Source of the DNA: DT-110 sp030148525
Lineage (GTDB): Bacteria; Bacteroidota; Bacteroidia; Chitinophagales; Saprospiraceae
Direction of reading: 5' to 3'
DNA: 64,000 nucleotides
Assembly: GCA_965227445.1 (NCBI GenBank)
Contig: OZ245751.1
Location: forward strand, 4,650,001-4,714,000
A model generated the notes under the pieces. The model ran no database searches. It had not been told where the DNA came from and was given only the letters and a program-made list of their open reading frames with translations. Shown here piece by piece: positions 1-8,461 of this stretch (the first letter of the stretch is position 1; each line of letters begins with the position of its first letter). The position numbers were made by a program, and so were the translations under genes.

Positions 1-389
1 GGCTCCTCAAAGTAAATGCCCGGGGGCAGCAACTAGCCGAAAGCCAAAATTTGAGTCTGTTGCCCGGCGGCGCCCCATCTCCTGATTTTTTGGCAGCAGC
101 CGGAAACCTGGTATTCCTAAGTGATGCCAATAAACGGTTATTGATTTTCGATGCCTTCGGCCAGTACGTTCGCTCCGTTCCCCTCAACGGACGCAGGCCC
201 GTGCAAGTGTGGCGCAACAACCTTATACTGGTCTCAGATTCAGGAGCATGGATGATGAATACCGATTTTACGTTTTCACGCCTTGTCCTCCCCGAAGAGG
301 CCCTGAACGCCGGGCATTGGCGAATGTCAAAAAATCAGGTACTTTGGCTGACTGCCAAAGGGTTGCACATTCGGAACTGCCAACCTTGA
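1..389 (+). CDS. 3' end of a hypothetical protein, probably beta-propeller-like
   Basis: The frame is open from the first bases of the window, so the gene starts upstream and only about 129 codons are visible. A TTG at 51 is not needed as a start because codons before it are also open. The visible part has short repeating hydrophobic strands separated by turns (for example NLVFLSDANKRLLIFDAFGQ and NLILVSDSGAWMMN), which resembles blades of an NHL or WD-type beta-propeller. No catalytic motif is visible. It ends 24 bp before the DksA-like gene and may be co-transcribed with it. The fold assignment is inference from strand pattern only. Confidence 0.6.
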   Translation, partial: LLKVNARGQQLAESQNLSLLPGGAPSPDFLAAAGNLVFLSDANKRLLIFDAFGQYVRSVPLNGRRPVQVWRNNLILVSDSGAWMMNTDFTFSRLVLPEEALNAGHWRMSKNQVLWLTAKGLHIRNCQP

Positions 390-413
390 TCATCAGGATG
401 TAAATCAAAGACT

Positions 414-749
414 ATGGACGCTGCCGAACGAAAAAAGCTGAAAGCTAAGATCAAAGAAGCTATCACTAAAACCGAGGAAAAGATCGCCCAGCTCGAAGAT
501 GCTACCAAGCCCATCGCTCCCGAAAACTCGATAGGACGAGTCAGCCGCATGGATGCTATCAACAACAAAAGTGTAGCCGAAGCCAGCCTCCGCACGGCCC
601 AGCGCAAGCTCAACAGCCTGAACGCCGCCCTCCACAAGATCGACGATCCCGATTTCGGCAACTGTTCCCGCTGTGGCAATCCCATTCCCAGTGCCCGTCT
701 GATGTACATGCCGCAAAGCACGCGCTGTGTCCGTTGCGCGGACGCCTAG
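414..749 (+). CDS. TraR/DksA-family C4 zinc-finger protein
   Basis: This is a 111-residue protein with a helical, Lys/Glu-rich N-terminal half (residues 1-75) and a C-terminal four-cysteine zinc finger with Cys84, Cys87, Cys105 and Cys108 (CSRC and CVRC). This is the layout of the DksA/TraR family, which binds RNA polymerase through the secondary channel and modulates transcription, often with ppGpp. It is shorter than E. coli DksA (151 residues) and lacks an obvious Asp pair at a coiled-coil tip, so it may be a TraR-like relative. It follows the partial upstream gene by 24 bp. The family call is firm; the precise role is inferred. Confidence 0.88.
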   Translation: MDAAERKKLKAKIKEAITKTEEKIAQLEDATKPIAPENSIGRVSRMDAINNKSVAEASLRTAQRKLNSLNAALHKIDDPDFGNCSRCGNPIPSARLMYMPQSTRCVRCADA

Positions 750-1310
750 ATGCGTGATCCTTCTCTGGCTGCCGGAGCCTTGCGTAGGTAAGCTGGATCG
801 CGCTTTCTTCATTGAGAATTGCGCTTCGTGCCAAGAGACCGGAGTGATGCTATTGCTCTTTTCTGCACAGGCTGGCGTAGCATTCAGGTCATTGCCCAAA
901 CTGCGTCGGGCGTCGGGCGTCGAGCGTGGAGCGTCGGGCGTGGAGCGTAGCGCATCGCCTGATCTCCTAATCCCCTTATCACCTGCGGTAGAGAGTTATT
1001 CATTTGAACCAACGAAACGGCCACCCATTCCCCAACTCTCCCATTCCCCCTTTCTTCTTCGAGCGTCGAGTGCCAGAGGCACGACCTTTAGTGACCGAAG
1101 TGACTCCAGAGACTCCAGAGATCGTTCCGCTCTTTTTTGCACAGATTAGTGTAGTATTCGGTACTTGCCCAAACTGCGTCGGGCGTGGAGTGCCAGAGGC
1201 ACGACCTAATTATTCCAACGGTCGTAAGACCGTTGAAGACATCCCACCACACCAATCACCATCCAAAAAAACTCCCCACCCCACCCACCATTTACACCCA
1301 AACTTGCATC
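750..1310. repeat. Gene-free stretch with GCGTCGGGCGT-type repeats and a hairpin
   Basis: No credible gene lies here. At about 903-950 there are back-to-back variants of GCGTCGGGCGT, GAGCGTGGAGC and similar words. The word GAGTGCCAGAGGCACGACC occurs at about 1068-1086 and again at about 1188-1206. A perfect 8-bp stem with a 4-nt loop (CAACGGTC, GTAA, GACCGTTG) lies at 1216-1235. The pattern matches the low-complexity, self-complementary filler seen in other gaps of this window. Open frames across this stretch have repeat-driven composition and were not accepted. Confidence 0.6.
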
Positions 1311-1314
1311 TATG

Positions 1315-1350
1315 ACTAAAAATGCCGTTATTTAACTAAAAATAACGTTA
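1315..1350 (+). promoter_or_regulatory. Probable BlaI operator in front of the first BlaI/BlaR1 pair
   Basis: Two near-identical 16-bp words, ACTAAAAATGCCGTTA (1315-1330) and ACTAAAAATAACGTTA (1335-1350), repeat with a 20-bp period right up to the ATG at 1352. Within them CGTTATTT (1326-1333) and AAATAACG (1340-1347) form a perfect inverted repeat around a 6-bp spacer. BlaI/MecI repressors bind dyads in their own promoters, so autoregulation is the simplest reading. Binding is inferred. Confidence 0.5.
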
Positions 1351-1351
1351 C

Positions 1352-1729
1352 ATGGATAAATTGACGCGTGCCGAAGAAGAGATCATGCAGATTATTTGGG
1401 CTATCGCTCCCTGCACCGTGGCCGATATACGCGACTATATCGAAAACGAGCTGGGCCAGGAGCGACCGCCCCACAGTACGGTATCAACCATGGTGCGGAT
1501 ACTGGACGACAAAAAAGGCTTTCTGACCCATCGGGCATTCGGGCGTACCTACGAATACCGGCCCCGGATCACCAAGGCCGAATACAGCCGGCAGCGCTTG
1601 CAGAAGCTGGTTGGTGACTATTTCGGCGGATCGATGAACCGCATGGTATCCTTCCTGGTGAAGGAAAACGACCTGAGTGCTGAAGAACTCCAAGACCTAT
1701 TAGCGCATCTAAACCGCGAAGAAGAATGA
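1352..1729 (+). CDS. BlaI/MecI/CopY-family transcriptional repressor
   Basis: This 125-residue winged-helix repressor matches the usual family length. Residues 5-75 form the DNA-binding domain, starting with the typical LTRAEEEIMQIIW segment and including HSTVSTMVRIL in the recognition region. The C-terminal helices dimerise. In the family, repression is lifted when the paired BlaR1 protease pathway cleaves the repressor near an Asn-Phe bond; the aligned position here reads Ser100-Phe101. The stop overlaps the start of the BlaR1 gene (ATGA), so the two are translationally coupled. Direct and inverted repeats in front of the start suggest autoregulation. The inducing signal is unknown and need not be a beta-lactam. 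Confidence 0.9.
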   Translation: MDKLTRAEEEIMQIIWAIAPCTVADIRDYIENELGQERPPHSTVSTMVRILDDKKGFLTHRAFGRTYEYRPRITKAEYSRQRLQKLVGDYFGGSMNRMVSFLVKENDLSAEELQDLLAHLNREEE

Positions 1730-4527
1730 TCGCCTATTTACTCCAGTTGACTATTGTATGGGGGGTGCTGTATACCTTCTACTACCTTTTTTTGCGAAAG
1801 CTGACCTTCTTTGCAGCCAACCGTTTCTTCCTGCTGGCCAGCCTGGTAATAGGGCTTTGGCTGCCGACGCTCGACATCGACTGGGCTTACTGGCTGCCGC
1901 TTTCGGAGAATTCCGCTACACCGACCTACCTGCCGACGATCCCCGTTGACTGGCAACAACTCGACCGTCCGGCAGCCTCCGCGGAAGCTGTTATCACGCC
2001 TTCCGCCCTACCCTCCTCTTCCAGTCCGCTGCCCGACTGGCCGTGGTACTACTACGCATACCTGCTGGGGGCTGCCCTGGCGGTAATCCGCCTGGTGGCC
2101 GGCCTGTGGCAAATGCAGCGCCTGTATCTGGAAGGGAAGCGCCACTACGCCAGCGACTACGTGCGCATCGACCACGAAGCGGTACCGACACCCTTCTCCT
2201 TCTTCCGGTACATCTTCTGGTCGCCCCGGCTCGACCACCGTACCACCGACGGGCAACGCATCTTGCAGCACGAGCGCGCCCACGGGCGCCTGGGACATTC
2301 CTGGGACATCGTGCTGATCGAGACACTACAGATACTTGGCTGGTTTCATCCGCTGCTGTTCTTATACCGGCGGTCGCTCCAGCAAATTCACGAATACCAG
2401 GCAGATGCTGCCGTACTCCGCGAAACGGCCGTTCGCACGTACGGGACCATGCTGCTGCGGCAGGCGCAAGGGAAAGGCCAACCCGCGTTCCTCGCCCACC
2501 CATTTTCCAATACACAATTAAAAAATCGAATACTTATGATGACGCGTACACGCAGTCGATATCACCAGCTATGGCGTTTTGCCCTGGCGGTGCCCCTCCT
2601 ATTGTTGCTGATGTTTTGCTTCAGTAACCCCGGACTGAGCCAGGAAAACCAGTCCAATGGAGAAGAGATATTTATGGTTGTCGAAGATATGCCCCTTTAC
2701 CCGGGCACTTCGACTAAAGAAGAAAGTGATAAAGCTATTTTTCAATTTATTGCCCGGAACATAAAGTACCCTAAGGCGGCCCGGGAGGCAGGAATCCAGG
2801 GTACCAATATTGTTCAATTCGTGGTCCGTAAGGACGGTTCGATTGATGATGTTTCACTCCTGAGGGATGTTGGTGCCGGCACTGGTGAAGAAGCTATCCG
2901 GGTGATAGAGAACTTACCTGAAGGCTGGAAACCGGGAATCCAAAGGGGGCAAAAAGTACACGTACAGTACCGTATTCCTATTCAGTTTAAGCTCCCGGAT
3001 GGACCAGGTGAGTATGGTCACATTATTGTTGATGATGGGAAGGAATATGAGTCCGCCCTCTTCCCCGGCACTTCCACTTTTGAGGAGACCGATTCAGCTA
3101 TGTTCCACTTTTGGGGTCCAAAACTCAAATACCCAAAGCTCGCCCAGGATAATGGAGTGAAGGGGATTGTGATGGTTCAATTCACAATCCGTAAAGATGG
3201 TACTCCCGACGATTTCAAGGTCATCCGGGATATTGGCGCCGGTGCGGGCGAAGCTGCGGTGGAAGTTCTCCGGCAAATGCCGAAATGGACGCCTGCTTTG
3301 AAAAACGGACAAGCTGTAGAGGCTAAATATCATTACGGCATCCACTTTAGAATTCAGAAATACTCCAATGGAGAAAACCAGGGCTATTTTACCCGCGGTC
3401 CACTCATTGATGTAGCAGAGCTAAAGAAGCAAAACCAGGCTTCCGCCAAAAAACCACTCGATGGTGAAGAGGTCTTCATGCTGGTGGAAGACATGCCCCT
3501 CTTCCCCGGCACCAACACCAAAGAAGAAAGTGATAAGGCGGTATTCGACCACGTTGCCCAAAACATTAAATACCCGTCGGTAGCCCGCCAGAAGGGAATA
3601 ACCGGAACCAACGTAGTTCAATTCATCGTTCGCAAGGACGGCTCCATTAGCGATGTGGAAGTCATACGCGATATCGGTGCCGGCACCGGCGAGGAATCCA
3701 TCCGCGTAGTGGAAAGCATGCCCGATGGCTGGAAACCCGGTAAACAGCGGGGACGTGCAGTGAATGTGCAATTCCGACTGCCCATCCGGTTTAAAGCTAC
3801 GGATGAACATGTGAGTCAGATTGCTATTGATGAGCCCCAAAAGGAACCCGTACCCGAACCCAAGGCTGTTGACACGGAGGAACCCAAAGAGCAAATCTTC
3901 ATGGTAGTGGAACAGATGCCGCTCTTTAATGGAACTACGACGAAGAAAGAAAGTGACAAAGCATTCTTCGAGTTTATTAGCCAAAACCTTCGCTACCCAA
4001 AAGTTGCCAAAGAAAATGGCGTGGAAGGGACCGTTATCGCCCAATTCGTCATCCGCAAAGACGGTTCGGTGAGTGATGTGACCCTGCTGCGCGATATTGG
4101 CGCCGGTGCAGGCGAAGAGGCCATGCGCGTGATCAGAGACATGCCCAATTGGGTTCCCGGCAAGCAGAAAGGGAATCCGGTCAATGTCCAATTCCGCGTT
4201 CCGGTACGGTTCAAATTAGCCGAAGAGGTGGCAACACCCCCGCAAGAGATCAATGTGAACCAGATCAATAATACCCTTTCGGATGATGCCCTTACGATTT
4301 TCCCCAATCCTTCCGACGGACGAGTAGAATTGCGCTTCAAGGAGCCGCTCGCGGCGGGAGATGTCATCCGGCTGTATAATGCGAATGGTCAGTTCCTGCG
4401 TACCGAATCACTGGGCAACCAGGTAGGTTCGGTTTCACGGGCGATGACCATCGCCCAGCCCGGCACCTATTATCTGCAATTGGTGAAGGGCACGAAGGTG
4501 CTCACCAAAACGGTGATCATTCAATAG
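1726..4527 (+). CDS. BlaR1/M56-type membrane metallopeptidase with four TonB C-terminal domains and a T9SS tail
   Basis: This 933-residue protein starts with a BlaR1-like membrane protease. It has N-terminal membrane helices at about 1-20 and 30-48, a helix at about 108-128, the zinc motif HERAH at 182-186, HEYQAD at 222-227, and a last helix at about 286-299. The remainder is unusual: four tandem copies of a TonB C-terminal-type domain at about 315-423, 433-545, 583-691 and 724-831. Each has the signature of (I/V)FM(V/L)VE.MPL or a variant, then Q/MVQF..RKDG, then R-D-(I/V)-GAG.GE. Copy 2 is the most divergent. Residues 855-933 look like a Por secretion (T9SS) C-terminal sorting domain (FPNPSDGRVEL, then YYLQLVKG and a terminal TKTVIIQ). 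BlaR1 homologues sense envelope ligands and trigger BlaI cleavage. A TonB domain on M56 proteins is known in Bacteroidota, but four copies plus a sorting tail is rare in my experience. Confidence 0.88.
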   Translation: MIAYLLQLTIVWGVLYTFYYLFLRKLTFFAANRFFLLASLVIGLWLPTLDIDWAYWLPLSENSATPTYLPTIPVDWQQLDRPAASAEAVITPSALPSSSSPLPDWPWYYYAYLLGAALAVIRLVAGLWQMQRLYLEGKRHYASDYVRIDHEAVPTPFSFFRYIFWSPRLDHRTTDGQRILQHERAHGRLGHSWDIVLIETLQILGWFHPLLFLYRRSLQQIHEYQADAAVLRETAVRTYGTMLLRQAQGKGQPAFLAHPFSNTQLKNRILMMTRTRSRYHQLWRFALAVPLLLLLMFCFSNPGLSQENQSNGEEIFMVVEDMPLYPGTSTKEESDKAIFQFIARNIKYPKAAREAGIQGTNIVQFVVRKDGSIDDVSLLRDVGAGTGEEAIRVIENLPEGWKPGIQRGQKVHVQYRIPIQFKLPDGPGEYGHIIVDDGKEYESALFPGTSTFEETDSAMFHFWGPKLKYPKLAQDNGVKGIVMVQFTIRKDGTPDDFKVIRDIGAGAGEAAVEVLRQMPKWTPALKNGQAVEAKYHYGIHFRIQKYSNGENQGYFTRGPLIDVAELKKQNQASAKKPLDGEEVFMLVEDMPLFPGTNTKEESDKAVFDHVAQNIKYPSVARQKGITGTNVVQFIVRKDGSISDVEVIRDIGAGTGEESIRVVESMPDGWKPGKQRGRAVNVQFRLPIRFKATDEHVSQIAIDEPQKEPVPEPKAVDTEEPKEQIFMVVEQMPLFNGTTTKKESDKAFFEFISQNLRYPKVAKENGVEGTVIAQFVIRKDGSVSDVTLLRDIGAGAGEEAMRVIRDMPNWVPGKQKGNPVNVQFRVPVRFKLAEEVATPPQEINVNQINNTLSDDALTIFPNPSDGRVELRFKEPLAAGDVIRLYNANGQFLRTESLGNQVGSVSRAMTIAQPGTYYLQLVKGTKVLTKTVIIQ

Positions 4528-4554
4528 AATGTACCAGCAGGTGGGTTCATAATG

Positions 4555-4582
4555 ATAGGGGCGTCGAGTATGACGCCCCTAT
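4555..4582. terminator. Bidirectional stem-loop between convergent genes
   Basis: A perfect 11-bp stem (ATAGGGGCGTC at 4555-4565, GACGCCCCTAT at 4572-4582) with a 6-nt loop sits between the stop of the BlaR1 gene (4527) and the stop of the opposite-strand gene (4589). Neither side has a long T-tract, so it may act as an RNA 3' end stabiliser or a weak terminator for both genes. Confidence 0.55.
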
Positions 4583-4588
4583 ACAATT

Positions 4589-6073
4589 TCACACAGAAAG
4601 GATAGATGTCACCGGTTTGGATTCAGCCTGGCTCTGCAGCCAGGCAACCAAATGGTAGTTATTGACTTGCTGAGCTACGCGGTCTTCCGGGTGCTCGTCA
4701 ATAGCATCCAGCACCTGCCCGGCCAGTTCGTTGGGTGTCTTTTTGGCGAAAGCCAAGCCCTCAAACATATCAAGGATAGCCTGATAAACGGGACTCTCCC
4801 CGTAGTAATCGTTCTGGGTACCGCGCACTAAATGATTGCGCAAAACCTCTTTTTGTGCTTTTTCATCATCCTGTTCGAAATAGATGATCAATTCCAGGAA
4901 AGCCGCAACCTCCTGCACCCGGCTAAAAGACACCTTATCGCCGGTGGCAAGTATTTGCACGAAATCCAGCGCATCGGGATATTTTTTGAGGAGGATCAAA
5001 TTATAGGCCAGTAGCACGTAATTCTCTTCGATCAGGCCTTCCTGATGGGCTGGTAAATGTCGGTTCAGGCGCGAGATTCGACGTTCCAACTGATGCTTTT
5101 TCAAGTAAGAACCGCCGGTCAAAACCGATAATTCCAACTCAGCACGGACGATGTACAGAAGCTGGGAGACGTATTGTTTTTGCTTCGCAATGTATTGGTT
5201 AGCCTCTTCAATGCGCTTTTTGGCTATCTCGTGGTCTCCTGCTTTAATGGCAGAGTGAATCGAGTAGCGCAGAGCGAGCAGGTAATAGTACGCGTAGTGC
5301 TCCTTCAGGTTTTTATCGGTCTGGAATAACGCTACTGCTTTTTCAAAATGCCCGAGTGCTTGTTGGTGCTGCCCGAGGGCTGTGTGCACATTTCCCTTGG
5401 CCTGAGCGATACCGAAAGCGGTTCGTATAGGCGCTTTTTCGTGCACCTGCTGCAACAGTGGATGCTCCAGGTATTTCTCCAGGGACTTTCGTTTTTCCTT
5501 GTTAAGTCCATGCGATCGCGGCACAAAATCAGCGATCTCATTGATCAGAACGGTCAGCTTGTTGAGATCCTGCAGTATCTCCAGGTAGTGCTGGTGGTCA
5601 TCGAAGGTAGGATGGCTTTTTTGCGTAAAGCCCTCCAGCCGAATGAAATGCAGTTGAAACTCCTTGGATGCAACATCCAATAGATAGGGAAACTCTTCGT
5701 AGGACAAACACAACTGTTTGGTCTTTTCCAGTTGCTTAAGAGCCATATCGATCAGGTTGCGCTCGGCCAGAATTTCGACCTGCTCCAATCCCTGACGGAT
5801 CTTGCTACCTACATTGGAAAAATAGCGATAGGATACCAGGCTCTGCAGTAATTGTTGTTCCAATTGAAACTTGTATACCTTGAGATTGGTTGCTACTTTC
5901 CCGCTAAATGCTTCTTTTACGGCTTCTTCCTGATATACCCGCTGCGCGTTAATGACGTCGAATAGATCGGTCAATGTATTAGCACTGGAACCGTAATGTC
6001 GCTTGTAATACCTCTTTTCTGCTGGGCTCATCGATTTGATGAGGCGAAACAGTTTGTCAGTCGCTGTTTTCAC
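4589..6073 (-). CDS. Conserved helical-repeat protein of unknown function
   Basis: This 494-residue, almost all-helical protein has no signal peptide or membrane segment. The N-terminus contains LFRLIKSMSPAEKRYYKRH, a segment I associate with a Bacteroidota family of unknown function. The reading starts with GTG at 6073, which keeps this conserved N-terminus; an ATG 14 codons inside it would remove part of it. The middle (about 190-340) has TPR-like helix pairs such as ALGQHQQALGHFEKAVALFQ. No catalytic motif is visible, so a scaffold or protein-interaction role is the best guess. It converges on the BlaR1 gene across a stem-loop. Confidence 0.75.
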   Translation of the reverse strand: MKTATDKLFRLIKSMSPAEKRYYKRHYGSSANTLTDLFDVINAQRVYQEEAVKEAFSGKVATNLKVYKFQLEQQLLQSLVSYRYFSNVGSKIRQGLEQVEILAERNLIDMALKQLEKTKQLCLSYEEFPYLLDVASKEFQLHFIRLEGFTQKSHPTFDDHQHYLEILQDLNKLTVLINEIADFVPRSHGLNKEKRKSLEKYLEHPLLQQVHEKAPIRTAFGIAQAKGNVHTALGQHQQALGHFEKAVALFQTDKNLKEHYAYYYLLALRYSIHSAIKAGDHEIAKKRIEEANQYIAKQKQYVSQLLYIVRAELELSVLTGGSYLKKHQLERRISRLNRHLPAHQEGLIEENYVLLAYNLILLKKYPDALDFVQILATGDKVSFSRVQEVAAFLELIIYFEQDDEKAQKEVLRNHLVRGTQNDYYGESPVYQAILDMFEGLAFAKKTPNELAGQVLDAIDEHPEDRVAQQVNNYHLVAWLQSQAESKPVTSILSV

Positions 6074-6234
6074 TTAGTACGCTGTTTAGTACGTTAGAAA
6101 TGGCGTTACTTCCAAGCCTAACGATGCATCTTTAGGTTGTTGGCGGAATAACGATAGTGCGTAGCAGAGGGAATAAAAATCTGCAAGCTCTTTACGTACG
6201 TCAAGGGAAAGTTATACTGAGGAGGAGTTTCAGC

Positions 6235-6666
6235 TTAGACAGCCATGTACTGGCTGAAGGAGTACAGTATTCGTAAAAATAAAAAAATCAGCAAAATAAT
6301 TACCAGAATAACCCAATAAAATGCAGGTTTTCGCTTGTTTCGGCGCAAATCACTCAGAAAACGGATGTCGTCTTCGTCGGCATCCTGGAAAAATCGTTCG
6401 GACTCCAATTCCATTTTTTGTTCCATAACCGCCAGTATCCTGCAGGCGGCAGCGAGGTCTTGTTCCAGCACGTACAACCGGATGGAACCACTTCCCAGTG
6501 GAAGCGTACTGGCAATGAGAGAGTGATTCAGTGCCGCCTGAATACCGGCTTCCCGCAGGCGGGCAATGGCCAGATGAGCCTCTGATTCCTGGTCAAAATA
6601 TTGGGCGATCACCAAATGGACATCGTCATCCTGACCTTCCCAGTAATCCAGAATTTGGTCACTCAT
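6235..6666 (-). CDS. DUF2007-domain protein with C-terminal membrane anchor
   Basis: This is a 143-residue protein. Residues 16-80 (LVIAQYFDQESEAHLAIARL through LYVLEQDLAAACRILAVME) fit the DUF2007 'putative signal-transducing' fold, which resembles a small ferredoxin-like or PII-like domain. A charged linker at about 85-112 leads to one membrane helix at about 117-138, so the DUF2007 domain should face the cytoplasm (tail-anchored, inferred). Ligand and partner are unknown. It lies 161 bp downstream of nothing on its own strand and diverges from the TIGR03643 gene over 139 bp. Confidence 0.78.
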   Translation of the reverse strand: MSDQILDYWEGQDDDVHLVIAQYFDQESEAHLAIARLREAGIQAALNHSLIASTLPLGSGSIRLYVLEQDLAAACRILAVMEQKMELESERFFQDADEDDIRFLSDLRRNKRKPAFYWVILVIILLIFLFLRILYSFSQYMAV

Positions 6667-6805
6667 AGTACATATGTGATATAAGAATCGGGCCCGGTAC
6701 AGGAAATTGGAAACAGACCGGGATTGTTTTCTTCAAGATACGGTAAATTTCCCAAAACCGGTCCCGATTTAGCAAACCGCCCGCCTGCTTCTATGTTACC
6801 CGAAT

Positions 6806-7102
6806 ATGAGTATAATCGAAAAACACAATCTCACTGACCGGGATGTAGACAGGATCATCGGGATGGCCTGGGAAGACCGTACCCCTTTCGATGCCATCAC
6901 TTTTCAGTTTGGCCTTTCGGAAAAAGAGGTGATCCAATTGATGAAGCAGGAAATGAAGCTGCGCAACTGGAAAAAATGGAGAGCAAGAGTCCAGGGACGA
7001 AAAACGAAGCATCGCAAGCTCAGGCAACAATCGACCAAGCGATTCAAATCAGGATCGCAGCGGTTCATCACCAAGAATCATATCTCTAAAAAGAAGTACT
7101 GA
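6806..7102 (+). CDS. TIGR03643-family small basic protein
   Basis: This 98-residue protein has the family's core in residues 8-60: DVDRIIGMAWEDRTPFDAI, then a helix-turn-helix-like FGLSEKEVIQLMKQEMK and the basic NWKKWRARVQGRKTKH. The last 40 residues are strongly Lys/Arg-rich, which suggests nucleic-acid binding. The function of the family is not established. The ATG at 6806 fits the family N-terminus. It converges on the HD-Pycsar gene with only 8 bp between stop codons. Confidence 0.85.
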   Translation: MSIIEKHNLTDRDVDRIIGMAWEDRTPFDAITFQFGLSEKEVIQLMKQEMKLRNWKKWRARVQGRKTKHRKLRQQSTKRFKSGSQRFITKNHISKKKY

Positions 7103-7110
7103 ACTGGAAA

Positions 7111-8349
7111 TCAGCCGGCACCATTACCCTGGCCGATCAAAAAGACCGCTCCGAAGGATAAGACCGATAGAATAAGGCCATACATAAATACACCGTAACA
7201 GATTCGCAGGTATTTATATTTCTGTGCCAGTACCACGCCCAGGTAGTATAAGTCACGAGTCATGGAACTGTACAGGAAATCACTATCCTTAATCATTTCC
7301 ATCATGCCCCAGTGGAAATCGTCCAGGTCCATATTGTAGAAATTCCCGAAGAAGAGGAGGTTGGACTTCTTCTGGCGAATATCTTCCCGGCTAAATTTGC
7401 CCTCGGTCACCTTTGGTCGCGTGGACAGGATCGCAAAGACCAGTGCCAGCAGACAAACGCCCAGCAGGGTAAAGGTAGGTATCGCCAACAGGGTGTTATC
7501 CTGAATACGCGGAACGAGGTTCGAAACCACAATGGAGATAATAATGGCATTGATACTGAGCATAATATTTGCCTTATTATCAGCAATACTACTCAGATTG
7601 ACATGAGTGCGGTAGGTAGTGCGGTACATGGTTTCTACGCCACGGCCCAGATTGAGCTGCTTGAGTTCCAGGTCGGAACCATCCAGCTCTTTTTTCTTCT
7701 TTTTCTTTTTTTTATCCTTGATCTGCTCGCCTTCCTCGGCTGCCTTTACTCTTTTATGGTATTTTTTAAGGCGCTTAATGTTCTTCTGCTTTTGAGAATC
7801 GTACAGCCCCCTGGCCACGAGCGTATGAAACTGATGACGGGTAATGAAGTCCAGTTCGTATTCTGCCCATTCGGCTTCCGTCTTGAAGTCCTGTTGTGTC
7901 ATCAGTAATTCCTGGCGGAGGCGGCTACAGCGATCCCAGTATTTATCACTGCCTAAATGACTAAAATCAGCATCCCGCAGCACTTCTTCCAGCAGTGTTT
8001 CGGGAGTGGCGGTCATTTTAGTAGCCCGAATGATCTGTTCGACTTGCTGAATAGCTGGTTCCGGAACGTGGTGATCCTGCAGGAATACACGAGCGTGGGA
8101 AGCTGATCGATGCTCGTGGTCGGTGGCTCCCTGATCATATCCCGTATCGTGAAACCAGGCGGCCACTTCCAACAGCATCATCTCCGATGCATCAACGCGT
8201 TCGGTTTTCTCTGCAATCAGCTGAGCAGCTGCTACCACACTGTTGGTATGCAAGAAATTATGGTAGACATACTTGGTAGAGATATGTGATCGGTAAAAGT
8301 CCTCCACATAGTTTCGGGCCTCTTCCACCAACTGTTGGTTAACATCCAT
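7111..8349 (-). CDS. HD-domain phosphohydrolase fused to a Pycsar-type transmembrane effector domain
   Basis: This 412-residue protein has two parts. Residues about 1-190 form an HD domain with metal-ligand candidates His30/His34 (YHNFLHT), His67-Asp68 (AAWFHDTGY), His78/His80 and Asp126 (RDADFSHLG). Residues about 238-410 match the PycTM (DUF5706) effector domain. Its hallmark SIADNKANIMLSINA is at 254-268, membrane helices are at about 265-280, 288-308 and 380-404, and a conserved F(F/Y)GNF segment is at about 333-338. The parts are joined by a Lys run at about 213-220. In Pycsar defence, PycTM proteins bind cCMP or cUMP and damage the membrane. HD-PycTM fusions occur in Bacteroidota, where databases name them Pycsar effector family, but their signal is undefined. 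No cyclase gene is present in the window, so a defence role is unproven. Confidence 0.88.
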   Translation of the reverse strand: MDVNQQLVEEARNYVEDFYRSHISTKYVYHNFLHTNSVVAAAQLIAEKTERVDASEMMLLEVAAWFHDTGYDQGATDHEHRSASHARVFLQDHHVPEPAIQQVEQIIRATKMTATPETLLEEVLRDADFSHLGSDKYWDRCSRLRQELLMTQQDFKTEAEWAEYELDFITRHQFHTLVARGLYDSQKQKNIKRLKKYHKRVKAAEEGEQIKDKKKKKKKKELDGSDLELKQLNLGRGVETMYRTTYRTHVNLSSIADNKANIMLSINAIIISIVVSNLVPRIQDNTLLAIPTFTLLGVCLLALVFAILSTRPKVTEGKFSREDIRQKKSNLLFFGNFYNMDLDDFHWGMMEMIKDSDFLYSSMTRDLYYLGVVLAQKYKYLRICYGVFMYGLILSVLSFGAVFLIGQGNGAG

Positions 8350-8358
8350 AGCATTAGT

Positions 8359-8461
8359 TATACCGCTTCCGAAAAGGTTTGGGCTTTGCCCAACCTTTTC
8401 ACGCGAGCATTTACTCGACTCGCAGTGATTTGGTACTCCAAACCACTCCGTAGTCAGTATA
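8359..8461 (-). repeat. Family A palindromic repeat, copy 1
   Basis: A 103-bp unit lies just upstream of the HD-Pycsar gene, in minus orientation relative to the reference copy at 30014-30116. It has TATACCG at one end and a one-base variant (CAGTATA) at the other. Inside are hairpin 3 (GAAAAGGTTTGGGC, TTT, GCCCAACCTTTTC), a decayed CGAG-TTTA-CTCG hairpin 2, and hairpin 1 with loop changes. The rest of the 8350-8604 gap holds no gene. Confidence 0.8.

Noticed and set aside
727..1149. 140-codon plus-strand ORF
   Set aside because: It runs through low-complexity repeats and overlaps the DksA-like gene's end.
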